From Oscillospiraceae bacterium (GTDB lineage: Bacteria; Bacillota; Clostridia; Oscillospirales; Acutalibacteraceae): 47,194 bases of DNA. Below, one piece after another: positions 8,285-15,501 of the stretch. The stretch's first letter is position 1. Every line of letters begins with the position of its first letter. Under the pieces are notes generated by a model. It did no database searches. It saw nothing but the letters and a program-made list of their open reading frames with translations, and was not told where the DNA came from. The stretch lies in assembly GCA_015066225.1 (NCBI GenBank), contig SVOT01000012.1, forward strand, positions 1 to 47,194. The letters are read 5' to 3'. The position numbers were made by a program, and so were the translations under genes.

Positions 8285-8427
8285 AGTAACCTCCCTACGA
8301 CTATTAAAATATAAAGCGTAGTGTATTTAAAACAAACTGTTATTAAATTATTCTATAACAATCGGCTGATAATTTCAACTTTAACTTGTGTAAGACACAA
8401 AAAATCATTTGAGTAATATACACCCAT
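8285..8427. other. Upstream region of the rhamnosidase gene
   Basis: On the minus strand TTGTTT and TATATT with a 16-base gap lie about 30-60 bases before the rhamnosidase start; this is only a weak promoter candidate. Nothing else is visible before the repeat that begins at 8428. Confidence 0.3.
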
Positions 8428-8489
8428 TCTCCGCCAAGGCGAACCGATGCGAGATGGACTATGGGGTTCGAATCCCACCGCAACTAAAA
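8428..8489 (+). repeat. 62-bp direct repeat, left copy (T-arm-like tail)
   Basis: Identical to 9184-9245 except for one base (T at 8462, C at 9218). It contains a GCC-AA-GGC palindrome, then GATGCGAGATGGACTA and a tRNA T-arm-like block GGGGTTCGAATCCC followed by ACCGCAACT. It ends 10 bases from the stop codon of the four-helix-bundle gene. Confidence 0.9.
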
Positions 8490-8499
8490 TAGCAACAAG

Positions 8500-8853
8500 T
8501 TATTTTTGATTTGATTTAGCGGTGTTTATTGACTTTATAAGCAATACTCGTATTGTTGAACATAACCTGTCAAGTTTTTTACACTCTGCTAAATCTATAT
8601 ATTCAGTTTTATATAACATCTCTATCCATTTTCCTGTTTCGTTTGCTTCTTTTAAAGCGATCTGTAGTTTTGCAATAAAATCAGCTCTACCGTGAGCATA
8701 TTTACTTTCAGCTATGTTTGCACATATACTCGAAGCGCTTCTGCCGATTTGGTTAGAAATAACTGTTTCTTTTTGTGCTTTAAGTTTTTTACAAAGATTC
8801 AACACATCAACAGATAATTCCATTGATAAATTTCCAAGTTTATCTTCCTTCAT
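8500..8853 (-). CDS. Four-helix-bundle protein of the 23S rRNA intervening-sequence (IVP)/Avd family
   Basis: 117 residues, the usual length. The family pattern is clear: GRSASSICANIAESKYAHGR, then FIAKLQIALKEANETGKWIEML and a leucine-rich last helix. Members form pentameric helical barrels with a basic surface. They are encoded in intervening sequences of 23S rRNA, or serve as the Avd partner of reverse transcriptase in diversity-generating retroelements; stand-alone copies have no settled function. No reverse transcriptase or rRNA is present here. The ATG at 8853 follows GGGGTG at five bases. The gene lies inside a 757-bp repeat-flanked cassette next to tRNA-Arg, with a stem-loop array starting about 65 bases upstream of its start. 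Confidence 0.85.
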   Translation of the reverse strand: MKEDKLGNLSMELSVDVLNLCKKLKAQKETVISNQIGRSASSICANIAESKYAHGRADFIAKLQIALKEANETGKWIEMLYKTEYIDLAECKKLDRLCSTIRVLLIKSINTAKSNQK

Positions 8854-8918
8854 AATATCACCCCAATTTATTTTACAACCACAAACCTTAAAGGTCAAAT
8901 CCGTTTACCCATAGGGCA

Positions 8919-9078
8919 ACTTCATTGTGCCGTTAGGCACACTTCATTGCGTAAGCACTTCATTTGCCGTAAGGCAACTTCGTTTTATGTCCGCAAGCGG
9001 AATGAAGTTAAGCTACGCTCAAATGAAATTATCTGCTAAAGCAGATAAACGAAGTTATGTCCTACGGACATAAATGAA
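8919..9078. repeat. Array of short hairpins with mirrored ACTTCATT spacers
   Basis: Seven short palindromes in about 150 bases: GTGCC-GTTA-GGCAC, TGC-GTAA-GCA, TGCC-GTAA-GGCA, TCCGC-AA-GCGGA, AGC-TAC-GCT, ATCTGC-TAAA-GCAGAT and ATGTCC-TAC-GGACAT. In the left half they are separated by ACTTCATT (8919, 8941, 8957) and ACTTCGTT (8977). In the right half the spacers are the reverse complement: AATGAAGT (9001), AAATGAAATT (9021) and AACGAAGT (9048). The whole array is therefore a large inverted repeat centred on the fourth hairpin. It lies directly upstream of the four-helix-bundle gene. Confidence 0.85.
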
Positions 9079-9107
9079 AAATTCCAAGTCGGAAGACTTG
9101 GAATTTT
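9078..9107 (-). terminator. Terminator following the extra tRNA-Arg tail
   Basis: AAAATTCCAAGTC (9078-9090) pairs perfectly with GACTTGGAATTTT (9095-9107) around GGAA. U-rich ends on both strands make it bidirectional. It follows the truncated tRNA-Arg tail at 9109-9129, just as the real tRNA is followed by its own terminator. Confidence 0.75.
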
Positions 9108-9108
9108 T

Positions 9109-9129
9109 TGGCCCGCCCAAAGGGATTCG
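9109..9129 (-). pseudogene. Detached tRNA-Arg 3' tail (half T arm, acceptor strand, CCA)
   Basis: Read on the minus strand this repeats the last 21 bases of tRNA-Arg(CCG): CGAATCCC of the T arm, the acceptor 3' strand and CCA. It is preceded not by a tRNA body but by hairpins TCGTGC-TCC-GCACGA and GTTTGC-TTC-GCAAAC. The GGGATTCG at 9122-9129 is an inverted repeat of CGAATCCC at 9225-9232. Confidence 0.85.
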
Positions 9130-9183
9130 TGCTCCGCACGAGTTCGTTTGCTTCGCAAACCGTCGCATTTTATGTCCCTCGCA

Positions 9184-9245
9184 TCTCCGCCAAGGCGAAC
9201 CGATGCGAGATGGACTACGGGGTTCGAATCCCACCGCAACTAAAA
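9184..9245 (+). repeat. 62-bp direct repeat, right copy
   Basis: The right partner of 8428-8489. An outer TCGCATC/GATGCGA stem (from 9179) encloses GCC-AA-GGC. The T-arm-like end runs straight into the tRNA-Arg terminator, so this bidirectional terminator closes both the plus-strand T-arm-like tail and the minus-strand tRNA. Confidence 0.9.
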
Positions 9246-9280
9246 CAGAACACCAACCGCAAGGGTTGGTGTTCTGTTTT
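9242..9280 (-). terminator. Terminator of tRNA-Arg
   Basis: A 17-bp stem from AAAACAGAACACCAACC (9242-9258) and its complement (9264-9280) begins immediately at the encoded CCA. A T-rich end on each strand makes it bidirectional. Confidence 0.8.
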
Positions 9281-9357
9281 TGGCCCGCCCAAAGGGATTC
9301 GAACCCCCGTTCTTCAGAATCGGAATCTGCTGCGTTATCCAACTGCGCCATGGACGG
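9281..9357 (-). tRNA. tRNA-Arg(CCG)
   Basis: A 77-nt cloverleaf: acceptor CCGTCCA with TGGGCGG (one G-U pair), D arm with AGTTGGATAA, anticodon loop TTCCGAT (anticodon CCG), T loop TTCGAAT, discriminator G and encoded CCA. It decodes CGG. Its last 21 bases are repeated at 9109-9129. Confidence 0.9.
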
Positions 9358-9425
9358 AAATATGTTATTTTCACAATAATTAATTATAACTATTTTTACT
9401 CAAATTTTCAATAGTTTATTTTAAC

Positions 9426-9454
9426 TTGAAAAGGCGTGTTATTAGTGTTATAAC
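9426..9454 (+). promoter_or_regulatory. Promoter of the CE15-like esterase gene
   Basis: TTGAAA (9426-9431), a 17-base spacer and TATAAC (9449-9454), 21 bases before the ATG at 9476, leaving a very short leader that holds AAAGGAG. Confidence 0.7.
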
Positions 9455-9475
9455 TTTAATAAAGGAGTTGAGATT

Positions 9476-10510
9476 ATGTTAAAAGAAATGCTCAGGGACA
9501 GAAACGTTCCCGAACTCAAATCAAGAGAAGAAATGCTCGAATTGGTTTACACCGAGCTTTTTGGATATATGCCACCAAAACCCGAAAGCATCACTTTCGA
9601 GGTTGAAGAAGCGGTCATCCCCAAATTTTGTGCCGGCAAAGCAGTTTGTAACAGAGTAACCGCTAACTGTGTTGTAAACGGCAAGGAATTTTCATTCCCC
9701 TTTCTTGCCACACTCCCAACAGACAACAAAAAGCACCCTTTTTTCATCCACGTAAATTTCAGACCCGATAACCCCGACAGATATATGCCCACAGAGGAGC
9801 TCATCGACAATGGCTTTGCGGTATTATCTTTATATTATGATGATATCACGAGTGACGATAATGATTTCACAAACGGCCTTTCAGGCATTTTGTACCCCGA
9901 CGGCAAAAGGGGCGCAACCGATTGCGGTAAAATTGCCATGTGGGCTTGGGGTGCTCAAAGAGTTCTCGACTATGCATACACTATCCCCCAAAGCCTTGAC
10001 CTCGAATGTGCAACAGTCTGCGGTCATTCAAGGCTTGGCAAAACCGCGCTTTTGGCGGGTGCAACTGACGAACGATTTGCGTTCTCATATTCAAACGACT
10101 CGGGCTGTAGTGGTGCGGCTATTGCAAGAGGTACCGCGGAGGGTGGCGAAAGGGTTGCAGATATTTGCCGCAACTTCCCCTTCTGGTTCTGCGAAAATTA
10201 TAAAAAATATTGCAACAATGAGCAAAAAATGCCCTTTGACCAGCACTATCTTGTGGCATCAATTGCACCGAGAAAAGTGCTTATAGGCAGCGCCGCACTT
10301 GATAAATGGGCAGACCCGCTTTCAGAAATGCTTTGTTGCGTTGCTTCAAGCGACGCATTCAACAACGGCTTTAAATACAAAGACAGACCCCCACAGGTTG
10401 ACGATAAATTTTTCGATGGTGACATCGGCTACCATATGAGAGATGGTCTTCACTATTTCAGCCGTCTTGATTGGTTGAGGTTGATTGAATTTATAAATCT
10501 GCACAGGTGA
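9476..10510 (+). CDS. CE15-like alpha/beta-hydrolase (glucuronoyl esterase-type or acetyl xylan esterase)
   Basis: 344 residues. The nucleophile elbow GHSRLGKTALLAG puts Ser at 185. It is followed by SNDSGCSGAA, FPFWF and LPFDQH-like (MPFDQHYLVASIAPRKVL) blocks typical of bacterial carbohydrate esterase family 15, with the catalytic His in GYHMRDGLHYF near 320-326. CE15 enzymes cleave glucuronoyl esters between xylan and lignin; related proteins deacetylate sugars. No signal peptide is visible, so it probably acts on imported oligosaccharides. AAAGGAG precedes the ATG and a good promoter lies upstream. The next gene begins four bases after the stop. Confidence 0.75.
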   Translation: MLKEMLRDRNVPELKSREEMLELVYTELFGYMPPKPESITFEVEEAVIPKFCAGKAVCNRVTANCVVNGKEFSFPFLATLPTDNKKHPFFIHVNFRPDNPDRYMPTEELIDNGFAVLSLYYDDITSDDNDFTNGLSGILYPDGKRGATDCGKIAMWAWGAQRVLDYAYTIPQSLDLECATVCGHSRLGKTALLAGATDERFAFSYSNDSGCSGAAIARGTAEGGERVADICRNFPFWFCENYKKYCNNEQKMPFDQHYLVASIAPRKVLIGSAALDKWADPLSEMLCCVASSDAFNNGFKYKDRPPQVDDKFFDGDIGYHMRDGLHYFSRLDWLRLIEFINLHR

Positions 10511-10514
10511 GAAA

Positions 10515-11051
10515 ATGGCAAATAAATATAAAAGAAAACCAGAACCATTAAACAGATGGGTTGCTTTGGTAATGGCTTTAATCTCAATTTTTATGGGTAC
10601 GGTATTTTCATCCACATTGCTTCCAAATCAATCTATATCCAAAGAAGAAGCAACTCGATTAACTTGCACCTACAAAGAATTTACAGGTCATAAAAAACTC
10701 AAAGGCGGATTTACTGAAATCAAGCTGCTTTTTTATGATAGTTCGGCACAATATATCGATTCTTCTTGCATTACTGACGAGATTTTTAAAACCATTGAAG
10801 AGACTGCACCAGGAACTAAATTCAATATGTTAGTAAATCCCAATAATGATTATATTGTTGAATTAGTTGTAAATGATGTGGTTATACTTGATTTTAAAAC
10901 TGCACAAAAATCCTTAGAAATTGATGGTGTTGGATTTTTTATTTTTGGCATTGTTATGTATGTTTTTGCAATTTTCTTCATTGCTCAGGCTGTACTTGAT
11001 TTTAGAAAGAAAATTAAGAGAACGAAATTCAAAAAATCACAGAAAAATTAA
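10515..11051 (+). CDS. Two-TM membrane protein of unknown function (DUF3592-like)
   Basis: 178 residues. Hydrophobic segments at about 14-36 and 136-163 flank an extracytoplasmic domain of about 100 residues with PGTKFNMLVNPNNDYIVELVV, which resembles the G-x-x-v-x-v-x-y-x-P turn of DUF3592-type proteins. The C-terminus is a short lysine-rich tail. GGTGAG overlapping the preceding stop serves as ribosome site, so it is probably translated together with the esterase gene. No function is assigned. Confidence 0.65.
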   Translation: MANKYKRKPEPLNRWVALVMALISIFMGTVFSSTLLPNQSISKEEATRLTCTYKEFTGHKKLKGGFTEIKLLFYDSSAQYIDSSCITDEIFKTIEETAPGTKFNMLVNPNNDYIVELVVNDVVILDFKTAQKSLEIDGVGFFIFGIVMYVFAIFFIAQAVLDFRKKIKRTKFKKSQKN

Positions 11052-11582
11052 AGTAAAAAGATAAAGTTGTTGCCATTTATATGCCTTCCTTCAAAGGAAG
11101 GTGTCACGGAAAATCTTGATTTTTCGTGACGGAAGGTTCTTTGTTGCGAAGCAACATTTCACCGAAGGTGAAAATGTAATAAACTTATTTTTCTGAATTT
11201 ATTCGTTCAACGGTACAGGCAAGCCAGTACCCTACGCTACATTCCAATTGAAGCTTACGCTTCAACGACGCTCACAATTCTCGCGTCGAGAACTCTCCAC
11301 CATTCCGCTTTAATATATTCTAAATTTAAACAATAGGCTCGCTTAGTACTATGTTCTATTAATTTACATATACAAGATGGTCCCCCTCTCTTCGAAGAGA
11401 GGTAGAACCACCAACAACTTTATTCCTTTAATCAACAAAGTAAAAAGGCAACGGGGCAACCCACCACCGCTAACGCGGTCCCCCTCCCTATTAGCCTAAA
11501 GGCTAACAGGGATGATAGGCTTCGCAATGCTTTTACATACTGGCATCTGGCATCTGGCATCTGGCGACCGGCATCTAAAAAA
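11052..11582. repeat. Non-coding region rich in palindromes, with a 7-bp tandem repeat
   Basis: No gene is seen in these 530 bases. From 11080 to 11170 perfect hairpins follow one another: CCTTCCTT-CAA-AGGAAGG, a TCACG...CGTGA stem, GTTGC-GAA-GCAAC and TTTCACC-GAA-GGTGAAA. Later ones are GAAGC-TTAC-GCTTC, the 16-base perfect palindrome CTCTCTTCGAAGAGAG, CCGC-TAAC-GCGG and TAGCC-TAAA-GGCTA. At 11540-11574 there are five 7-bp units, CTGGCAT three times and then CTGGCGA and CCGGCAT. Short GAA-loop hairpins of the same style occur at other intergenic sites in the window. Confidence 0.75.
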
Positions 11583-11615
11583 CAGCTCCCCTTGCGAAAG
11601 CAAGAGGAGTTTGTT
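11583..11615 (-). terminator. Terminator of the GH2 gene
   Basis: CAGCTCCCCTTGC pairs with GCAAGAGGAGTTTG around GAAA (G-U pairs allowed). On the minus strand it is followed by TTTTTT. It lies directly beyond the GH2 stop at 11618. Confidence 0.7.
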
Positions 11616-11617
11616 TT

Positions 11618-13861
11618 TTACTTTTTAATTCTGTTAAGTGCTGCGTTAAGCTGTAAAAGCTCTTCTTTTGTGAAGTGGAGATTTGCCGCACCCATAAGGT
11701 TCAAAAGGCGTAAAACAGTGAAGCCACCCATCATCTGCATCATGGGGCCCGAAAGCATTTCTGCCCCCATATCGCCCATCATAGATTTATCGCCGTGGTT
11801 TTTCATAGCATTTGCCATCAGCCCCATAAAGAGCTGTTTACCCTCTTCGGATGCCATGATATCGCTCATTTTATCGTTAAGCGAGAAATATCCGTCGGGT
11901 TCCGTGATATCAAACCAGTTAAGAACCGCACCTGTTTCACGAAGTCTGTAAGAATCGTTGAAAACATCAACCTTGCGGATTACCGATGTATCTGTAAACT
12001 CACCCGCAACCGCTTTTAGCTCTGTTTCACCATTATTGGGAACATCAAAATAGAAGAAGTGAACATCACTTGTTTTCTTGCCGAGACTCTTGCCGTTTGC
12101 AAAAAGCTCAACCTCGGGAAGATTTGAATAAACTGTTACCTTTGTTACATCCTCGACTCTGTCAACATACCTCTTTCCGCAGATGTGAACAAATTTCTCA
12201 TCTGAAAGCCAAGCCTTATACGCATAGAAGGAATCCTTCTTATACTTACGGTCAAAGGTTACAAGACCTTTATGGTTCTGTCCGTTTTCGCCACCCTCAT
12301 TACGGCTGTCCGCACCGAAATCGAACATATTCCAGACGTGAGTTGCCCACATATATTTTCTTCCGAAGAACTGCTTGATAAGCTCTTCGTGGTAATACGC
12401 CTGGTATTCCTCTGTGTAGTCGCCCTGCCTGGGGTCTGAGGTGTGCCAGTTAAGCGCTTCACAACCGTATTCGCTGCAACCGATTGGAATATTCGGGTAT
12501 TTAGCGTGGAAATTGTCAAACCACGGGCCGTTCATTGTTGTGTCACCGCCGTACCAACCGAAATAGTGGTTATATGAAACAACGTCGGGAATCTGAATAT
12601 ACGGGCTGTCAATATCGCACATTGAAACAGCGGCGATGGTTGTGAGCCTTGTTTTATCCATTTCGTGGGCAAGGCTGTTGAGAATTTCGTGGTTTTCAAG
12701 CAAATCGGGGTCACTGTCGCCCTTCATTGTGATTTCGTTTGAAAGCCCCCACACAACGATTGAGGGATGGTTATAGTTCTGAACAATAAGCTCCTTCATC
12801 TGAGAAATTGTGTTTTCTCTGCCACCGGGCATATGGTTTGAAATATATGGGATTTCTGCCCAGATTACAAGACCTCTTTCGTCGCAAAGGTCATAAAAAT
12901 ACTGATCATGCTGATAGTGCGCAAGGCGGATTGTTGTTGCCCCTACCTCGCAGATTAAATCCATATCCTCTCTGTGGTGCTCGGGAAGAAGAGCGTTACC
13001 GAAGCCCCATCTGTCCTGGTGGCGTGAAACACCACGAAGAGGATATTCCTCACCATTAAGAATGAAGCCGTTTTCAGGGTCAATTTTAAAGGTGCGGCAG
13101 CCAAAGCGTGATGAAATGTTATCAACTACATTTTCGCCATCAACAAGTTCAATTTCTGCTGTATAAAGATAGGGGTCTTTTTTACCGTGCCAAAGGCGAG
13201 CGTTGTTGATTTCAAGGTTAACCTTGGTGTCAGTTGTTTCTTTTTCGGCAACAACCTTGCCGTCAGCGGCTTTGATTACATAACGAAGCTTCTGATTTTC
13301 TTTAAGGTTAACCACCCACGTTTCAATTTCAACATCTGCATTAACGCCGTTGATTTCAGGTGTAATTTTGAGCCCAGGTCCACCGTGGTGCATAAGCTCA
13401 AAGTGAGAATCATTTACACATATAATATTAACGTCTCTGTAAAGACCGCCATAGAAGGTAAAGTCTGCCATTTGCGGATAAACCTTATCATTTGGCGCAT
13501 TATCCACAGCAATTACAAGAAGATTTTCTTCCTTGATGCCGTTTGTTATATCAACTCGCCAGGTAGAATAGCCGCCATCGTGGTGCGCAAGAACCTTACC
13601 GTTAAGGTAAACATCTGCAGAAGAGTTTGCACCATTGATTTCAAGATAATATTTTTCTGCTTCGGGAAGCTCAAATTTTTTAAAGCTTTTAACGTAATGG
13701 CACGTACCGCGGAAATAGTCATTGTCACCGTCTTGACCGTCAATGGCGTTCCACGAATGGGGAAGATTCACAAAACACCAATTTGAAGGCATTTCTGAGG
13801 GTACGGTTGTTGACTGCTTTGAAAAAGCCCATTTTCTGTTGATATTTAAAACTTTTCTCAT
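11618..13861 (-). CDS. Glycoside hydrolase family 2 (beta-galactosidase/beta-glucuronidase type) with extra C-terminal domain
   Basis: 747 residues. The jelly-roll sugar-binding domain covers about 1-155 (DYFRGTCHYVKSF, YGGLYRDV), the immunoglobulin-like domain about 160-260, and the TIM barrel about 265-560. Acid/base Glu376 lies in VVWGLSNE and nucleophile Glu464 in GCSEYG. It should release a terminal beta-linked sugar; the exact sugar cannot be told. After about 560 there is an Ig-like domain and then a Met-rich tail of about 85 residues (DKMSDIM, GGFTVLRLLNLMG, TKEELLQLNAALNRI) that is not part of classical LacZ. There is no signal peptide. It lies downstream of two GPH symporters, which likely import the substrate. 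Confidence 0.88.
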   Translation of the reverse strand: MRKVLNINRKWAFSKQSTTVPSEMPSNWCFVNLPHSWNAIDGQDGDNDYFRGTCHYVKSFKKFELPEAEKYYLEINGANSSADVYLNGKVLAHHDGGYSTWRVDITNGIKEENLLVIAVDNAPNDKVYPQMADFTFYGGLYRDVNIICVNDSHFELMHHGGPGLKITPEINGVNADVEIETWVVNLKENQKLRYVIKAADGKVVAEKETTDTKVNLEINNARLWHGKKDPYLYTAEIELVDGENVVDNISSRFGCRTFKIDPENGFILNGEEYPLRGVSRHQDRWGFGNALLPEHHREDMDLICEVGATTIRLAHYQHDQYFYDLCDERGLVIWAEIPYISNHMPGGRENTISQMKELIVQNYNHPSIVVWGLSNEITMKGDSDPDLLENHEILNSLAHEMDKTRLTTIAAVSMCDIDSPYIQIPDVVSYNHYFGWYGGDTTMNGPWFDNFHAKYPNIPIGCSEYGCEALNWHTSDPRQGDYTEEYQAYYHEELIKQFFGRKYMWATHVWNMFDFGADSRNEGGENGQNHKGLVTFDRKYKKDSFYAYKAWLSDEKFVHICGKRYVDRVEDVTKVTVYSNLPEVELFANGKSLGKKTSDVHFFYFDVPNNGETELKAVAGEFTDTSVIRKVDVFNDSYRLRETGAVLNWFDITEPDGYFSLNDKMSDIMASEEGKQLFMGLMANAMKNHGDKSMMGDMGAEMLSGPMMQMMGGFTVLRLLNLMGAANLHFTKEELLQLNAALNRIKK

Positions 13862-13935
13862 AATTTTCTCCTAAAATAAGTATTCAAAATAATTCTTTAC
13901 GGTTTTATTTATTTTATTCGTATATAATTGCCAAA

Positions 13936-13961
13936 GAAAGCACCCCAAAAACTTGGGATGC
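13936..13961 (-). terminator. Hairpin between the GPH symporter and GH2 genes
   Basis: AGCATCCCAAG pairs with CTTGGGGTGCTT-like sequence on the minus strand and is followed by TTCTTTGG. The moderate U-tract suggests partial read-through into GH2. Confidence 0.5.
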
Positions 13962-13974
13962 TTTAATGTGATAA

Positions 13975-15387
13975 TCATTTGTTAGCAAATTCTGCTTCTT
14001 CTTTCTTGCCGATGTTGTAGATGAACTTCATTGAAAGGAAAGCAATAAGCGAACCGACTGCAAGAACTATAAAATACAATGTTTTTACGTTGTCACCAAA
14101 GTCTGCATTCTGAACAGCATTCTCGCCCTCTTTAAAGCCGATAGCAACAAGACCCATTGAAACAACAGCCTGACCAATACCCTGTGCAAGCTTGCGGAAG
14201 AATGAATATAAAGCATAAAGTGAGCCCTCTTCGCTCTTGCCTGTTTTTCTGTAGCTCATTTCGATGCAGTCTGCAACAATTGCCCACACAGAAATTTGGA
14301 AGACAGTGTTGCCGAGGTTAAGACCCATCAGGCAAATGATGTAGATAATCATACCTGTCATATTGGCTGAAATGGGCACAAAAATCGAAATTATGCCTGA
14401 AACAGCACCAATAAGCATTGTTGAAACAATAACGTTTTTCTTGCCGAATTTTGCGGTCAGCTTGCCAATAAATGCCATAAACACAATCATAGGCAAATAG
14501 CTGCCAACCAATGCAATACCAACTTTATCAGCATCCTTGAAGAAATACTGGAACACCATATTGTTAAGTGACATTGTGGAGTTGAAAAGTGCAACAGAAG
14601 CTACGGTTGCAATGGTGGCGCCAACCATGGCACGGTTGGTAAAAAATGATTTAACTGATGAAATAATTGCACCGAAGCCCGTGGCGGATGCATCTGTTTG
14701 GTGGTGAACACGCTCTTTAACAAGCCTTGTTGTTCCCCAAAGAACCGCCAAAGCAAAGATAGATAAAACAATCGCAACCGGAAGAAGTGTTTCACCTTTA
14801 AGTGTCTGCACTTCCTCGCCTAAACTATTGGTGCTGGTGCTGTAAACGATTTTGGGGAGCACCATCATAATAACAATAGCAGGAAGTGCCGCACCGATAC
14901 TACGGAAGGTTGAGAGTGATACTCTCTGCTGAGGATCGTCTGTTATAACAGAATGGAGCGAACCATAGGGAACGTTTACCATTGTGTATGCAATTGACCA
15001 CAAGCAATATGAGCCAAGGCACCACGCCCATTTACCGAAATCGGGCAAGGATTTTACAGGGAAGAAGATTGTTACATTAAAGAAAACAAGGGCAACACCG
15101 CCAAGAAGAATCCAAGGCATATATTTGCTCTTTTTACCGATTTTTTTAGTGTCAACAAGGTTACCGATAACAATATCGTTAACAGCGTCAAAAACCTTTG
15201 AAATCATGATAATGATTGCATAAACCTCAGGCTTTATTCCTATGTATTGCAAATAGAAAAGCTGCATAAAGGTTGCAACAAGCTGAAACGAAAAACCGCA
15301 ACCCATATCACCCATGGCGTAGCCAAGTTTATCCTGCCAACCGAAGGGTCTGATTGCTCCCGTTGCATTTTTTACTTTTGTACTCAT
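13975..15387 (-). CDS. GPH-family (MelB-like) sugar:cation symporter
   Basis: About 470 residues with twelve predicted membrane segments. Family landmarks are the N-terminal GWQDKLGYAMGDMGCG, the loop after helix II with DIVIGNLVDTKK, NVPYGSLHSVITDDPQQRVSLSTFRS in the cytoplasmic loop, and the late DCIEMSYRKTGKSEEGSLYALYSFFRKLAQGIG block. GPH proteins carry glycosides or glucuronides with Na+ or H+. The ATG at 15387 is used because AAAGGAGATG lies just upstream; an upstream in-frame extension lacks a ribosome site. It lies between a second GPH gene and GH2, so a beta-galactoside or beta-glucuronide is the likely cargo. Confidence 0.85.
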   Translation of the reverse strand: MSTKVKNATGAIRPFGWQDKLGYAMGDMGCGFSFQLVATFMQLFYLQYIGIKPEVYAIIIMISKVFDAVNDIVIGNLVDTKKIGKKSKYMPWILLGGVALVFFNVTIFFPVKSLPDFGKWAWCLGSYCLWSIAYTMVNVPYGSLHSVITDDPQQRVSLSTFRSIGAALPAIVIMMVLPKIVYSTSTNSLGEEVQTLKGETLLPVAIVLSIFALAVLWGTTRLVKERVHHQTDASATGFGAIISSVKSFFTNRAMVGATIATVASVALFNSTMSLNNMVFQYFFKDADKVGIALVGSYLPMIVFMAFIGKLTAKFGKKNVIVSTMLIGAVSGIISIFVPISANMTGMIIYIICLMGLNLGNTVFQISVWAIVADCIEMSYRKTGKSEEGSLYALYSFFRKLAQGIGQAVVSMGLVAIGFKEGENAVQNADFGDNVKTLYFIVLAVGSLIAFLSMKFIYNIGKKEEAEFANK

Positions 15388-15476
15388 ATTACATCTCCTT
15401 TGTAAAGATACTGTGATTATATAATAACTTATTTCCGCACTAAATTCAAGTTGATAAAATATGTTAATAACAAAAA

Positions 15477-15499
15477 ACACAACGGCGTGTGTGCCGTTG
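15477..15499 (-). terminator. Hairpin between the two GPH symporter genes
   Basis: CAACGGC and GCCGTTG close a GTGTGT loop (15480-15499). On the minus strand it is followed by TGTTTTTTG. It lies directly after the stop of the upstream symporter gene, so the downstream genes may be transcribed at a lower level. Confidence 0.65.
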
Positions 15500-15501
15500 C
15501 A

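Noticed and set aside
8500-9080. Diversity-generating retroelement
   Set aside because: The four-helix-bundle protein resembles Avd, but no reverse transcriptase, template repeat or variable repeat is present in the window.
9036-9383. Overlapping frames on both strands around tRNA-Arg
   Set aside because: They cover the tRNA gene and its terminators; coding potential is an artefact of palindromes.
13187-13786. 199-codon plus-strand frame opposite the GH2 gene
   Set aside because: It is an antisense shadow of a clear GH2 domain, with no ribosome site or recognisable protein. Similar shadows at 679-1200, 29163-29699, 40433-40990 and 42323-42838 were rejected for the same reason.
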